A DNA stretch of 64,000 nucleotides from Pyrinomonadaceae bacterium (GCA_030841085.1 JAVEDP010000022.1:372001-436000), one strand, 5' to 3'; counted from the stretch's first letter, positions 54,413-63,094 are shown. Notes: generated by a model not told the origin, from the letters alone. Program-made: numbers and translations.

Positions 54413-56698
54413 ATGGTTGATCTAGGTTCGTATAAAGACAAATTTGGGGACAGCGGTCAGCGTGTATTGGAATACGCCTTGAACGAGTCCCGTCAGCGTG
54501 ATCAGAATTTCGTCGCCGTCGAGCATATTCTTCAGGCCTTGATGCATGAAGAGCCCGACATGTTCAATTCCGCAATGCGCGAGCTTTCGCTGGACCCGGT
54601 CAGCGTGAAGTTCGCCATCGACCAGCGGTTGGATACCACCCGGCAGCAGCATTTAGGCAAAGGCTTTCGAATTTCTCCTGACACTACGGATCTGTTTAAG
54701 CGCGCGATGGAACGCGCGCGCGCCCAGGGTCGCAAGACGATCGAAGCGACAGATATTTTTTCCGCGCTTTCAAATCAGGACAGTCTTTTTCTCGATGTGT
54801 TGCGAACCATGGGCGCTACACCGGACGCGATCGCAGAAAATGTTCAGGCGCAGGTGCAAAAACGTGAGCGGGAAGAAGAGCAGTATCGCAAGAAATTCGA
54901 TCTGCCGCCTTACCTGAAACATTTTGGCGTTTCGCTTAACCGCTTGGCGCGCGCCGATAAGATTCCACCGACGATTGGCCGCGAAAAAGAAATTCAGCAG
55001 ATCGTCGAAATTCTTTGCCATCGCGAGCGCGCAAACTCGCCCATGCTGGTTGGCGAACCTGGCGTTGGCAAGACTGCAGTCGTCGAAGGGTTGGCGCGGC
55101 TGATCGAGTTGGAACCAGAGAAAGTGCCGGCGCGTTTGCGCGGGAGCCACGTGGTCCAATTGCAAATGGGCGGCTTGGTCGCCGGCACAATGTTGCGCGG
55201 CATGTTCGAAGAGAGAATCAAAGGCATCATCGACGAAGTTAAAGAGAAGGACAATCTGATCCTTTTCATCGATGAGGCGCACACCATCATCGGCGCGGGC
55301 GCGGCCTTGGGTACTTCTTCCGATGCGGCAAACATGTTCAAGTCGGCGTTGGCGCGCGGCGACATGCGCATTATCGGCGCCACCACGAATTCGGAATATA
55401 AGGAATACATTGGCGAAGACGAAGCACTGGCCCGGCGTTTCCGCCTGGTGAAAGTAATGGAGCCTTCAATCAGCGAGACGCGCGAGATTCTTCTCGGCCT
55501 GCGGCCGCGGCTGGAAAAAAATTATTCGGTGAAGATTTCCGACGACGCCATCAATATCGCGTTAGAGATGGCGCCAAAGTACATTCGCAATCTGCACCTG
55601 CCGGACAAGGCAATTGGTTGGCTCGATACGGCTGCGGTGAAAGTGGAAATCAACGAACCGCAGACGATGGTCGTTAAGCCGGAGCATGTGATTGAAGTCA
55701 TTTCGCAGGAATCGCGGATTCCGCGCGACATGATTTTCCGCGATACCAGCGAACGCTTTTCGATGACCGAAGCGATGCTGTCGCAGCGTGTCATTGGCCA
55801 GAAGGCGGCCATCAAAGCGGTGGCGCAGCGCCTGCGACTGAATAAAGGACCACTGAAAGAGTCGCACTACAAACCTGACGGCGTGTTGTTGTTCCTTGGC
55901 CCAACGGGCGTTGGCAAAACTGAGCTAGCCAAAGCTGTTGCTGAATTCATGTTTGGCGATGAAGAGAAAATGGTGCGCATCGACATGTCGGAATACAGCG
56001 ATGGCACCGTCGGCATCGAGAAGCTGATCGGCATGCCGCGCGGCATTGTTGGTTCCGAGCGCGGCGGCATCCTGACAGAACAACTGCGCGAGAATCCGTA
56101 TACGGTGTTGCTGCTCGACGAAGTAGAAAAAGCTTCGCCGTATCTGATGAATCTGTTCCTGCAGGGTTTCGACGAGGGTTGGTTGACCGACGGGCGCGGC
56201 AAGAAAGTTTACCTGTCAGACGCGATCGTGATCATGACTTCGAATCTTGGTTCCGAAAGCTTCAAGAAGTTTGAGAAGCCACTCGGATTCGGGACGAAAA
56301 CGGCGAGCGATTTTCGCATCGTGAAAAACGAAGTGATGAAAGCCGCGGAGCTGCGCTTCTCGCCGGAGTTTCGCAACCGCATCGACGAGATCATTGTCTT
56401 CGCGCCGTTGACGATGGATGAAGTGCGGCAGATTGCCGAGCTTTATGTCACCCGGTTGCAGCTCCAAATGCAGCGGCAGGGCAAGACCGTCACGGTCACC
56501 GATGAAGCCCTGAACTTTTTGACGGAAAAAGGCTTTAACACCAAGTATGGCGCGCGCTTTTTGAAGCGCCATATTGACGAGAAGGTGAAGCTGCCGCTGA
56601 CCGCCATGTGGAAGACGGCGACGAATTTCGTAGTCGAGCTGGAAGACGGCGAGGCTGTGGTTAAGCCCGTGGCCGGCACAAACGCGAACCTGAACTGA
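54413..56698 (+). CDS. ClpA/ClpC-like AAA+ unfoldase
   Basis: A 761-residue two-ring ATPase without the M domain of ClpB. Clp_N repeats (about 10-145), first Walker A GEPGVGKT (~211), GGLVAGTMLRGMFEERIKGI, second Walker [12 protein letters not shown] (~495), Walker B VLLLDEVEKA. In the second ring, TSNLGSESFKKFEKPLGFGTKTA places an LGF tripeptide where ClpA/ClpC/ClpX carry their ClpP-contacting (I/V/L)GF loop, so it may feed proteins to ClpP. It lies after a terminator, with its own promoter expected in 54327-54412, and is followed by a terminator. Confidence 0.9.
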   Translation: MVDLGSYKDKFGDSGQRVLEYALNESRQRDQNFVAVEHILQALMHEEPDMFNSAMRELSLDPVSVKFAIDQRLDTTRQQHLGKGFRISPDTTDLFKRAMERARAQGRKTIEATDIFSALSNQDSLFLDVLRTMGATPDAIAENVQAQVQKREREEEQYRKKFDLPPYLKHFGVSLNRLARADKIPPTIGREKEIQQIVEILCHRERANSPMLVGEPGVGKTAVVEGLARLIELEPEKVPARLRGSHVVQLQMGGLVAGTMLRGMFEERIKGIIDEVKEKDNLILFIDEAHTIIGAGAALGTSSDAANMFKSALARGDMRIIGATTNSEYKEYIGEDEALARRFRLVKVMEPSISETREILLGLRPRLEKNYSVKISDDAINIALEMAPKYIRNLHLPDKAIGWLDTAAVKVEINEPQTMVVKPEHVIEVISQESRIPRDMIFRDTSERFSMTEAMLSQRVIGQKAAIKAVAQRLRLNKGPLKESHYKPDGVLLFLGPTGVGKTELAKAVAEFMFGDEEKMVRIDMSEYSDGTVGIEKLIGMPRGIVGSERGGILTEQLRENPYTVLLLDEVEKASPYLMNLFLQGFDEGWLTDGRGKKVYLSDAIVIMTSNLGSESFKKFEKPLGFGTKTASDFRIVKNEVMKAAELRFSPEFRNRIDEIIVFAPLTMDEVRQIAELYVTRLQLQMQRQGKTVTVTDEALNFLTEKGFNTKYGARFLKRHIDEKVKLPLTAMWKTATNFVVELEDGEAVVKPVAGTNANLN

Positions 56699-56728
56699 TG
56701 CGCGTCAATTTGATTTTCGAACTTAATA

Positions 56729-56763
56729 AAGGGCTTCAAAGTTATTGATTGAAGCCCTTCTTC
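56729..56763 (+). terminator. rho-independent terminator of the ClpA/C-like gene
   Basis: AAGGGCTTCAA (56729-56739) pairs with TTGAAGCCCTT (56749-56759), followed by CTTCTTT. Confidence 0.85.
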
Positions 56764-56810
56764 TTTGCTCCAACGCTCTCAGTGTCCGGTCCTCTATGGT
56801 AGATTTCGCT

Positions 56811-57632
56811 ATGATCAAGAATCACAAAGGCCTCTTTAGTGTTGCTCTCTGGTTATTGATTGTTCTCGCCATTCCGTTGCAAGTCCCGGCGCAGGATAAG
56901 CCCTTGACGCCGTCCGCTGATGCCAAAACGGAAACCATTATCAATCACGCCATCGAAGCGCTCGGTGGCAGCAACTTTCTCAGCGTCAAGACCACCGTCG
57001 GCCGCGGGTTCTTTACGGCTTTTCAGGACGGCAAGTCACAACTGCCCGCCCGCTTTATCGATTACATCGCGTATCCGGATCATGAGCGAACCGAGTTTAT
57101 CAGTCTTGGCATTCGCGTGGTCCAAACCAACAACGGCGATATCGGCTGGCTGTTTGACGGCGCGACGAAAACTTTCAGCGACATGAAGGCGCCGCAGATC
57201 GCGGACTTCAAACGCAGCATGCGCACCAGCGTGGAAAATCTTTTGCGCGGTTGGTGGAAAAAAGAAGGCGCCGCGGTTAGCTACGCCGGCCGTCGCGAAG
57301 CAGGCGTGGGCAAACGAAACGAGACAGTGCGCTTAACTTATCCTGACGGCTTCTGGATTGAGTACGAGTTTGGAGCGAAGGACGGCTTGCCCGCGAAAGT
57401 GATTTACAAGCGCACGCGAAAGAAAGCGGACTCGGACGAAACTGTAGAGCTAAGCGAAGAGGATCGTCTCGGCAAACCAATTACGGTCCAGGGAATAACC
57501 GCGCCGTGGGTCGTCGACCATTACATTGATGGCGTGCAGACCAGTCGCATCAGCTATGAATCGCTCGAATTCAATCAACCGCTCCCCGATTCGCTTTTCG
57601 CAAAACCGGCCAACATCAAAGCGCTGAAGTGA
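56811..57632 (+). CDS. periplasmic or outer-membrane lipoprotein-sorting-like protein
   Basis: A 273-residue exported protein with a signal peptide (LFSVALWLLIVLAIPLQVPAQ). The mature part begins ETIINHAIEALGGSNFLSVKTTVGRG and has repeated strands with WLFDGATKTFSDM and FWIEYEFGAKDGLPAKVIYKR, a layout seen in LolA-like and related lipid-binding barrel proteins of Acidobacteria. ATG 56811 is preferred over an earlier ATG at 56796 because it starts a good signal sequence. Function is unknown. Confidence 0.6.
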   Translation: MIKNHKGLFSVALWLLIVLAIPLQVPAQDKPLTPSADAKTETIINHAIEALGGSNFLSVKTTVGRGFFTAFQDGKSQLPARFIDYIAYPDHERTEFISLGIRVVQTNNGDIGWLFDGATKTFSDMKAPQIADFKRSMRTSVENLLRGWWKKEGAAVSYAGRREAGVGKRNETVRLTYPDGFWIEYEFGAKDGLPAKVIYKRTRKKADSDETVELSEEDRLGKPITVQGITAPWVVDHYIDGVQTSRISYESLEFNQPLPDSLFAKPANIKALK

Positions 57633-57633
57633 A

Positions 57634-57768
57634 TGTAAAGCAAACTGTTAGTTTGCGGTGGTGGGTATCACTCGCCAGCCAGTAAACGCGCGGCCATCAA
57701 TACCTAACCTCTTACTTTAAAGTCAGGTCGTTGCTAACCAACCAACGCAAACTAACAGTTTGCTTTAC
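57634..57768. repeat. 135-bp palindromic element, TGTAAAGCAAACTGTTAG family
   Basis: Ends TGTAAAGCAAACTGTTAG and CTAACAGTTTGCTTTAC match the 87-bp copies at 9215 and 13392, but the core is longer and unrelated. It lies immediately before the VWA-domain gene. Confidence 0.8.
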
Positions 57769-57774
57769 GAGTTT

Positions 57775-58791
57775 ATGAAATCGCTGCTGATAATCCTGGC
57801 TCTGCTTAACTCGCTAGCATTCAATGTTCGAGCGCAAACGCCACAAGACGACGACGTCATTCGCGTCGAAACCGACATCACCAACCTGCCTTTCACTGCC
57901 AACGACAAGAACAATCGCTTCATCACCACGCTCGAGCAGTCAGACATTCGCGTGCTTGAGGACGGCGTTCCGCAGCGGCTCTTCACATTTCAACGCGAAA
58001 CTGATCGCCCGCTGTCGATTGCTTTTCTGATTGATGTTAGCCAGTCCGAGGAACGCACGCTGCCGGAAGAGAAACGCGCCGCGCGCTCGTTCATCGAAAC
58101 GATCATTCAGTCGAAGAAAGATCAGGCGGCGATCATTCCGTTTACCGGCTCGGCATTTCTCGAACAGGGATTGACGCGCGACGTGTTTGCGATTTATCGG
58201 GCGCTCGAACGGGTCGAAGTTGCGCAGCCCGCGTATTTGGGTTCGGGCCGGCCGCTGACTGGAATAACTTCCGGGCCGGGAATGAAGCGGCCGCCGCAGG
58301 AAGGCTCAACCGCAATTTGGGAAGCAATCTCGTTAACCTCAAGCGAAGTACTCGTTAAAAGTCCGGTGCAAAGACGCCGCGCCATCATTCTGCTGACCGA
58401 CGGCCAGGACACGACCAGCCGGGTGAAGGCGATTGATGCGGTCAATGCCGCTCTCGACGCCGAAACAATTATTTATGCGATTGGCATTGGCGACAGCAAG
58501 TATGAAGGAGTCGACCGCGACGTGTTGCGCGGCATCGCCGAACGCACCGGCGGCCGTGCCTTCTTTCCGAAAAAGGACGTTGATTTGAGTTCGGTGTTCA
58601 AGGAGATCGAACAGGAGCTGCGCACGCAATACTTGATTGCGTATTCGTCAACGAACAAAAACCGCAACGGCGCTTACCGGCAGATACGAATCGAAGTTAC
58701 AAATCCCGCGCTGCAAAAAGAACAACTCAAACTGCGCTACCGCCCTGGCTACTTTGCAAAGCCTCTCACTCAACAGAGCCGCGAGCGGTAG
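57775..58791 (+). CDS. exported VWA-domain protein (acidobacterial type)
   Basis: A 338-residue exported protein with a signal peptide (LLIILALLNSLAFNVRAQ). A short N-terminal beta domain, DIRVLEDGVPQRLFTFQRE, is followed by a von Willebrand factor A fold with MIDAS DVSQS (D87, S89, S91), Thr in GLTRD and DGQDTTS, then GIAERTGGRAFFP and YRPGYFA at the end. This matches the acidobacterial VWFA-related family, copies of which occur in dozens in Acidobacteria and whose role is unknown. The ATG at 57775 lies just after the repeat; a TTG in the repeat is in frame. Confidence 0.88.
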   Translation: MKSLLIILALLNSLAFNVRAQTPQDDDVIRVETDITNLPFTANDKNNRFITTLEQSDIRVLEDGVPQRLFTFQRETDRPLSIAFLIDVSQSEERTLPEEKRAARSFIETIIQSKKDQAAIIPFTGSAFLEQGLTRDVFAIYRALERVEVAQPAYLGSGRPLTGITSGPGMKRPPQEGSTAIWEAISLTSSEVLVKSPVQRRRAIILLTDGQDTTSRVKAIDAVNAALDAETIIYAIGIGDSKYEGVDRDVLRGIAERTGGRAFFPKKDVDLSSVFKEIEQELRTQYLIAYSSTNKNRNGAYRQIRIEVTNPALQKEQLKLRYRPGYFAKPLTQQSRER

Positions 58792-58830
58792 CACAATAGT
58801 TGACTGAAGTTTTGTATTCAGCCTCGTCTC

Positions 58831-58857
58831 TTGACACAGCGATTAACAGCTTATAGC
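58831..58857 (+). promoter_or_regulatory. possible promoter of higBA
   Basis: -35 TTGACA (58831-58836) and -10 TATAGC (58852-58857) are 15 bases apart, shorter than the 17-base optimum. It would give a very short leader before the GTG at 58866. Confidence 0.35.
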
Positions 58858-58865
58858 GTGAACGA

Positions 58866-59144
58866 GTGATTCGCTCCTTCCGTGGAAAGGAGGCCCAGGC
58901 TTTATTCGAAGGCCAAAGCTCGCGGCGGCTTCAGCAGATCGCTAGAGTTGCGCAGCGAAAGCTCATGCAATTACACGCCGCCCATCGACTGCGCGATCTG
59001 ACAATCTTTCCAGGTAATCACCTTGAGGCTTTGAAGCGGGATCGGAAGGGTCAGCACAGTATTCGCATTAACGACCAATATCGAATCTGTTTCGTTTGGC
59101 GCGATGGTGATGCGTTTGATGTTGAGATAGTTGATTACCACTAG
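58866..59144 (+). CDS. higB: HigB-type toxin (RelE superfamily)
   Basis: A 92-residue basic protein. The start IRSFRGKEAQALFEG, the helix RRLQQIARVAQRKLMQLHAAHRLRDL and the ending LEALKRDRKGQHSIRINDQYRICFVWRDGDAFDVEIVDYH are the HigB/RelE ribonuclease pattern; toxins of this family cut mRNA on the ribosome. It is followed nine bases later by the antitoxin gene higA, in the toxin-first order of higBA. GTG start. Confidence 0.93.
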   Translation: MIRSFRGKEAQALFEGQSSRRLQQIARVAQRKLMQLHAAHRLRDLTIFPGNHLEALKRDRKGQHSIRINDQYRICFVWRDGDAFDVEIVDYH

Positions 59145-59153
59145 GAGTCAGTC

Positions 59154-59462
59154 ATGCCTAAAAAGAACAACGGAATGCCACCGATTCACCCCGGAGAGAT
59201 TTTGAAAGAGGACCTCATGAAGCCGTTGGGGCTTACGGTAAAGGGTTTGGCGCGCGAACTGAGAGTTCCGGTAACCAGAATGAGCGAGATAGTCAACGGT
59301 CGACGCGCCCTCAATGCCGATGCCGCGCTACGCTTGTCGCGTTACTTTGGCAGCACACCCGAATTCTGGATCAATCTTCAAGCTGCGTACGATCTCCGCG
59401 TCACCATTCATTCCTCTGCCAGTCGAATAGAGCGCGAGGTGCGCCCCCGCAAAGCCGCGTGA
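59154..59462 (+). CDS. higA: HigA-type antitoxin with XRE helix-turn-helix
   Basis: A 102-residue DNA-binding antitoxin. PIHPGEILKEDLMKPLGLTVKGLARELRVPVTRMSEIVNGRRALNADAALRLSRYFGSTPEFWINLQ is the full HigA/VapI signature with the helix-turn-helix near 25-60. It would neutralise HigB and repress its own promoter (58831-58857 is the candidate). The next gene in the same direction (59522) is an abortive-infection-family protein. Confidence 0.95.
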   Translation: MPKKNNGMPPIHPGEILKEDLMKPLGLTVKGLARELRVPVTRMSEIVNGRRALNADAALRLSRYFGSTPEFWINLQAAYDLRVTIHSSASRIEREVRPRKAA

Positions 59463-59521
59463 GGTCACTCAATTACCGACCTTTCATCTGAGATAGAAAT
59501 CTTGATTAGAAAGAGACCTCT

Positions 59522-60424
59522 ATGCGAATCAGCCAAATCACCAGGCGAGATATTGCGGATGCTATTGCGGTAGAAGGAGTAAATTGGAACGGACGGCTTG
59601 AGGAGTCCGAATTCCTTGCGCGCATTTTTGATCTTAATTCACTCCCTTCCACCGACAGTCGTTTCGAGGATGCGGCAGGCGACATTTGGCAACATCGGGT
59701 TAACAATCCAGAGGATTGGAGTGATGATTGGGTTTTTCGAGACGAGCGGTTCAATCTCATGGGTTGTGATGATCAGGTCTTCTTGCGATTCTTGTGTGAA
59801 ACGATTCATCCCGTGGTTCGAGCCGATGTCACCGAAGCGGAAAAGCTTTCTCAACTCTACAATAACTACCTTAAGAACGACGGCTTTCAGCTAGTGGAAA
59901 AAACTCGATTGTCGGGAAAGCCCATCTTCACCGGTCGCGACGTTGGAGTAATCGGGGCGCCTGGTCTTGCTGCCGCAAGAGAGGTGCTGTCTGGAACTGA
60001 CGCAACCTATGTTGCTCAGCAGATTACTAGAATGGAGTCTTCAGTCGTGAACGATCCGGATCTTGCCATTGGGACAGCCAAGGAGTTAGTCGAAACGTGC
60101 TGCAAAACGATCCTGATCGAACGGGGTATTACAATTCCGAAGAGTGCTGACTTACCACAACTTGTAAAGTTAACCAGTAAAGAACTACAACTTACGCCAG
60201 ACGACATTCCTGGGGGAGCAAAAGCAGCTGATACGATCAAGCGCCTTCTCAGCAATCTCGCCACCATCACGCAAGGGATAGCAGAGTTAAGAAATCAGTA
60301 CGGTACCGGTCATGGAAAAGCCGCCAAGGCGAAGGGACTTACATCTCGGCATGCCAAGCTTGCGGTAGGGTCAGCATCCACGCTTGCTGTTTTCTTGTCC
60401 GAGACTCACCAAGCTAAGAAGTAA
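59522..60424 (+). CDS. abortive-infection-family protein (Abi C-terminal domain)
   Basis: A 300-residue soluble protein. The C-terminal ~110 residues (ATAKELVETCCKTILIERG, then IAELRNQYGTGHGKAAKAKGLTSRHAKLAVGSASTLAVFLSETH) match the abortive-infection C-terminal domain, a HEPN-like part of AbiJ-type phage-defence proteins. The N-terminal half (FARIFDLNSLPSTDSRFEDAAGDIWQHRVNN) is similar to regions in the same proteins but I cannot name a catalytic motif. Such proteins stop growth after phage infection. It lies next to higBA, whose partner role is inferred. Confidence 0.82.
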   Translation: MRISQITRRDIADAIAVEGVNWNGRLEESEFLARIFDLNSLPSTDSRFEDAAGDIWQHRVNNPEDWSDDWVFRDERFNLMGCDDQVFLRFLCETIHPVVRADVTEAEKLSQLYNNYLKNDGFQLVEKTRLSGKPIFTGRDVGVIGAPGLAAAREVLSGTDATYVAQQITRMESSVVNDPDLAIGTAKELVETCCKTILIERGITIPKSADLPQLVKLTSKELQLTPDDIPGGAKAADTIKRLLSNLATITQGIAELRNQYGTGHGKAAKAKGLTSRHAKLAVGSASTLAVFLSETHQAKK

Positions 60425-60439
60425 GAAACACTTTTACAT

Positions 60440-61357
60440 CTATCGTTCCAATGCGGCACGATCCCACTGAGCGAGATCCGCGCCGGCTTCGTAGGTAGTC
60501 TGGCAGAAATCCATGAGCGCTGTTTCCGGTGAGACGGATGCGCCATCTAACGCCGCCCGGCGAACACTGTCATACGGCAGGAAAAATTCTTTCAACTCCA
60601 AGCTGTAAAAAGTTTCAGCCGGACGAATCTTGCCTTGGCTCATGGTGTCGGATAAACCAGCTGGTTCGGGAGCCGTGTAGGAATAAAACGCGGCTTCCAT
60701 ATCTTTGTTGCCGGGCCAGAAGCCGTGGCTGATCACTTCATGCGAATAAGCCTCGCGGTTGATCACATCGGCGTCTTCGCGCGGCGGTGCAGGCCTGCCT
60801 GAAAACCTGGTGACGGCTATGTCAAAGCTGCCCCAGAAAAAATGCACGGGACTGACTTTGCCGATGAAGCGCGCGCGAAACTCCTGAAACACCGGGTCCA
60901 TCTTCAACAAAGCGTGCCAAAAACGATTCGCATATTCAGCATCGTAAGACGTGTGCGTGGTGTCGTCCTCAAAACGGATCGGGTCCGGTACCTCGACCGG
61001 CATGGTCCAAATCTTTACTTCGATCTTCAACTCGCGCAGCGCCGCCATAACTTCGGCGTAGAAATCGGCTACTGACTGCGGACGTAAATCAAGCAGCTTT
61101 AGCGCGCCGTCACTGCATTCGATTCGCAGTTTGTGATCGATGAAGTCGAATTCAATTTCGAAGTAGCGGTCGCCGTAAGGCATGGCGGTAGTGGTCAGGC
61201 CGCGCGCCGAAACATACAGCGGCACGTTCCACCAATGATTCACCAGCGGTGTCTGCTTCAGGCGAATCTTGCCCACCACCTGCGTCCACATGTGCAGCGT
61301 GGCGAGCGTGTCTTGCCATTCGGCAAACTTCAGTTCGGGCCAGGGTTCGTTGGGCAT
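60440..61357 (-). CDS. DUF5996 family protein
   Basis: A 305-residue soluble protein. PWPELKFAEWQDTLATLHMWTQVVGKIRLKQTPLVNHWWNVPLYVSARGL at the start and VHFFWGSFDIAVTRFSGRPAPP in the middle are the DUF5996 pattern, whose function is unknown. Several Trp and His are conserved in this family. ATG at 61357 is used; an upstream frame runs through the GTGAATAGTAAACAG repeat. It is downstream of the vapBC-like pair on the same strand but is separated by that repeat. Confidence 0.82.
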   Translation of the reverse strand: MPNEPWPELKFAEWQDTLATLHMWTQVVGKIRLKQTPLVNHWWNVPLYVSARGLTTTAMPYGDRYFEIEFDFIDHKLRIECSDGALKLLDLRPQSVADFYAEVMAALRELKIEVKIWTMPVEVPDPIRFEDDTTHTSYDAEYANRFWHALLKMDPVFQEFRARFIGKVSPVHFFWGSFDIAVTRFSGRPAPPREDADVINREAYSHEVISHGFWPGNKDMEAAFYSYTAPEPAGLSDTMSQGKIRPAETFYSLELKEFFLPYDSVRRAALDGASVSPETALMDFCQTTYEAGADLAQWDRAALER

Positions 61358-61400
61358 AGTGAATAGTAAACAGTGAACAGGAAACTGCGAACAGTAAGGC
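61358..61400. repeat. short GTGAATAGTAAACAGTGAAC repeat
   Basis: Further copy of the GTGAATCGTAAAC/AGTAAACAG repeat family seen at 3484-3600 and 7686-7850, here between vapC and the DUF5996 gene. Confidence 0.6.
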
Positions 61401-61409
61401 AAACAATTC

Positions 61410-61814
61410 TCAAAGCCAGGCGATCTTGATTTCGTCTTCGACCGATTTGAAATCTCGGTCCCCGGTGACTAATTCCGCGTTTCTCAATTTTGCCAAACCA
61501 GCTGCAAAGGCGTCAGCATAAGCAAGTTTTCTTGATGCTTTAAAAATAGCCGCCTGCCTGACAAGCGCCAGATCCGTTTCGATGGGCACAAGTTCTATTG
61601 GCATCGCATGAATTTCGCGGGCATGGTGTTCCGCCAAATCCTGTGACGCGCCTCGCATAATTGAATAATAGATTTCACCCCAATTAATTATTGTCAGCAG
61701 CAACCTGGTCGAGCCGGCGCCGGCTTTGATTAGCAACTTTTCTACAGCCGGCGCGGCGGGCTCGTCGTTAAAGAGGGCCATCAGAGCCCAACTGTCGAGC
61801 ACCTTGGTGGCCAA
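61410..61814 (-). CDS. PIN-domain toxin, VapC-like
   Basis: A 134-residue PIN-fold ribonuclease. The acidic metal-binding residues D7 (VLDSWAL), E47 (NWGEIYY), D101 (YADAF) and D119/D121 (TGDRDF) are all present. VapC toxins cut tRNA or rRNA. The start is TTG at 61814, two bases after the antitoxin stop (61817-61819), so both are translated together. A few residues longer than the shortest VapCs. The antitoxin is the AbrB-type upstream protein. Confidence 0.9.
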   Translation of the reverse strand: MATKVLDSWALMALFNDEPAAPAVEKLLIKAGAGSTRLLLTIINWGEIYYSIMRGASQDLAEHHAREIHAMPIELVPIETDLALVRQAAIFKASRKLAYADAFAAGLAKLRNAELVTGDRDFKSVEDEIKIAWL

Positions 61815-61816
61815 GT

Positions 61817-62062
61817 CTAAAGCTTCCTCTCCCGTTTGCGCTCACTCAAAAACTCTTTCATTGCGCCGGTGCCTTTTAGCGAGCCGCGCAAGCGGTTGAT
61901 ATGCGAGCGTGTGATTGGCTTTAGGATGAGGTGGTCGGCCTGTCGATAGACAATCGCTTTGGTGCCCTCTTCAATCTCCAGCTCCTGTCGCAGGCGGCGC
62001 GGTATCACCACCTGGCCCTTGGTGCTGAAATAAACAGTCTCAGTTTTATCGGTGCTCTTCAT
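61817..62062 (-). CDS. AbrB/MazE-type antitoxin
   Basis: An 81-residue DNA-binding protein: VYFSTKGQVVIPRRLRQELEIEEGTKAIVYRQADHLILKPI is the swapped-hairpin AbrB domain typical of VapB/MazE antitoxins, followed by a toxin-binding tail (GTGAMKEFLSERKRERKL). ATG 62062 is preferred; a longer frame upstream has no signal. A promoter and inverted repeat at 62070-62098 overlap, a typical autorepression site. Confidence 0.88.
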   Translation of the reverse strand: MKSTDKTETVYFSTKGQVVIPRRLRQELEIEEGTKAIVYRQADHLILKPITRSHINRLRGSLKGTGAMKEFLSERKRERKL

Positions 62063-62069
62063 GGGCCTA

Positions 62070-62098
62070 TTCTTACTTCGAAGTACAAAGTAAGTCAA
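62070..62098 (-). promoter_or_regulatory. promoter and operator palindrome of the vapBC-like pair
   Basis: Minus strand -35 TTGACT (62093-62098), 17-base spacer, -10 TAAGAA (62070-62075). The inverted repeat CTTACTT/AAGTAAG (62072-62078, 62088-62094) and an inner ACTTCGAAGT sit in the spacer, where the antitoxin would bind. The start point is at or next to the ATG, so translation may be nearly leaderless. Confidence 0.6.
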
Positions 62099-62180
62099 AC
62101 CTGCGCGAGGTAAGCAATCGCGAGAATTAGCAAAGAGTAAAAAAGCGAGTGTGTGCGGACAGGGAATCTGGGAGCGGAAA

Positions 62181-62939
62181 CTAGATTGCGAGTCCGCCAT
62201 CAACTTGAATAACCTGGCCGGTAATGTATCGCGCGTCATCAGACAAAATGAAGCAGGCGATGCGTGCTATTTCATCGGCTTCGGCAAAACGTCCGAGAGG
62301 GATCTGTTCCATGATCTTCGCGCGATAAGTTTCGTCGAGCCCGCCGGACATGTCGGTCGCAACCATGCCCAGGGCCAGGGCGTTGACTGTGACTTTTCTG
62401 CTGGCGACTTCTTTCGCGAGGGCTTTGGTGAGACCAACCATGCCTGCCTTGGACGCCGAGTAGTTTGACTGTCCGGGCATTCCTACTTCACCGCTGATCG
62501 ATGAGATGTTGAGAATCGATCCGCCGTGCTCCTGGCGCAGCATTGTTCTGAGCGCCGCCTTGGCGAAATTCCAAGCGCCCTTCAGATTTGTGTCCATCAC
62601 CTCGTCCCAATCCGATTCCTTCATGCGCAGAATCAAATTGTCGCGAGTTATGCCGGCGTTGTTTACCAGGAAATCTATGCGACCGAAAGTCTCTTTAACT
62701 TGTTTCACCGTACCAGCGGCTGCTTCTGTATTCGCCACGTCGCATTGCGTAGCCAGCGCGCGCACGCCGAGCGCTTCAATTTCCTTACTTAATGATTCGG
62801 CAGCTTCGGCACTCTTCGCGTAGTTGAACGCGACGTCAGCGCCGCGGCGCGCGAGTTCGATTGCGATGGCGCGACCGATGCCGCGCGTGGCGCCCGTGAC
62901 AATAGCGGTTCGGCCGGAGAATTGTTTTTGATCAGGCAT
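62181..62939 (-). CDS. fabG: 3-oxoacyl-[acyl-carrier-protein] reductase
   Basis: A 252-residue NADPH-dependent short-chain dehydrogenase. TGATRGIGRAIA (nucleotide-binding), NNAGITRDNLILRM, SISGEVGMPGQSNYSASKAG with the YxxxK catalytic pair, and VTVNALALGMVATDM are all intact. FabG reduces 3-oxoacyl-ACP in fatty-acid synthesis. ATG 62939. The next gene, galU, is separated by a repeat. Confidence 0.95.
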   Translation of the reverse strand: MPDQKQFSGRTAIVTGATRGIGRAIAIELARRGADVAFNYAKSAEAAESLSKEIEALGVRALATQCDVANTEAAAGTVKQVKETFGRIDFLVNNAGITRDNLILRMKESDWDEVMDTNLKGAWNFAKAALRTMLRQEHGGSILNISSISGEVGMPGQSNYSASKAGMVGLTKALAKEVASRKVTVNALALGMVATDMSGGLDETYRAKIMEQIPLGRFAEADEIARIACFILSDDARYITGQVIQVDGGLAI

Positions 62940-62959
62940 TTTATTGAACTGATTGTTGT

Positions 62960-63094
62960 CCGCAGATTACACAGATTACACAGATGCAGAACTGCGTATT
63001 CAAAGAATAGTTGGTTGGGAATTTACAGATATTGCCAAAACTTCTTGCTCCTGCTGGCTCGTTTTGAAATCGGGGTAATCTGCGTAATCTGTGG
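62960..63094. repeat. inverted CGCAGATTACACAG / CTGTG-type repeat
   Basis: TCCGCAGATTACACAGATTA at the left faces GTAATCTGCGTAATCTGTGG at the right. The unit is the same as at 4425-4455, 5272-5303 and 5522-5545. No gene is present in this spacer. Confidence 0.65.
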
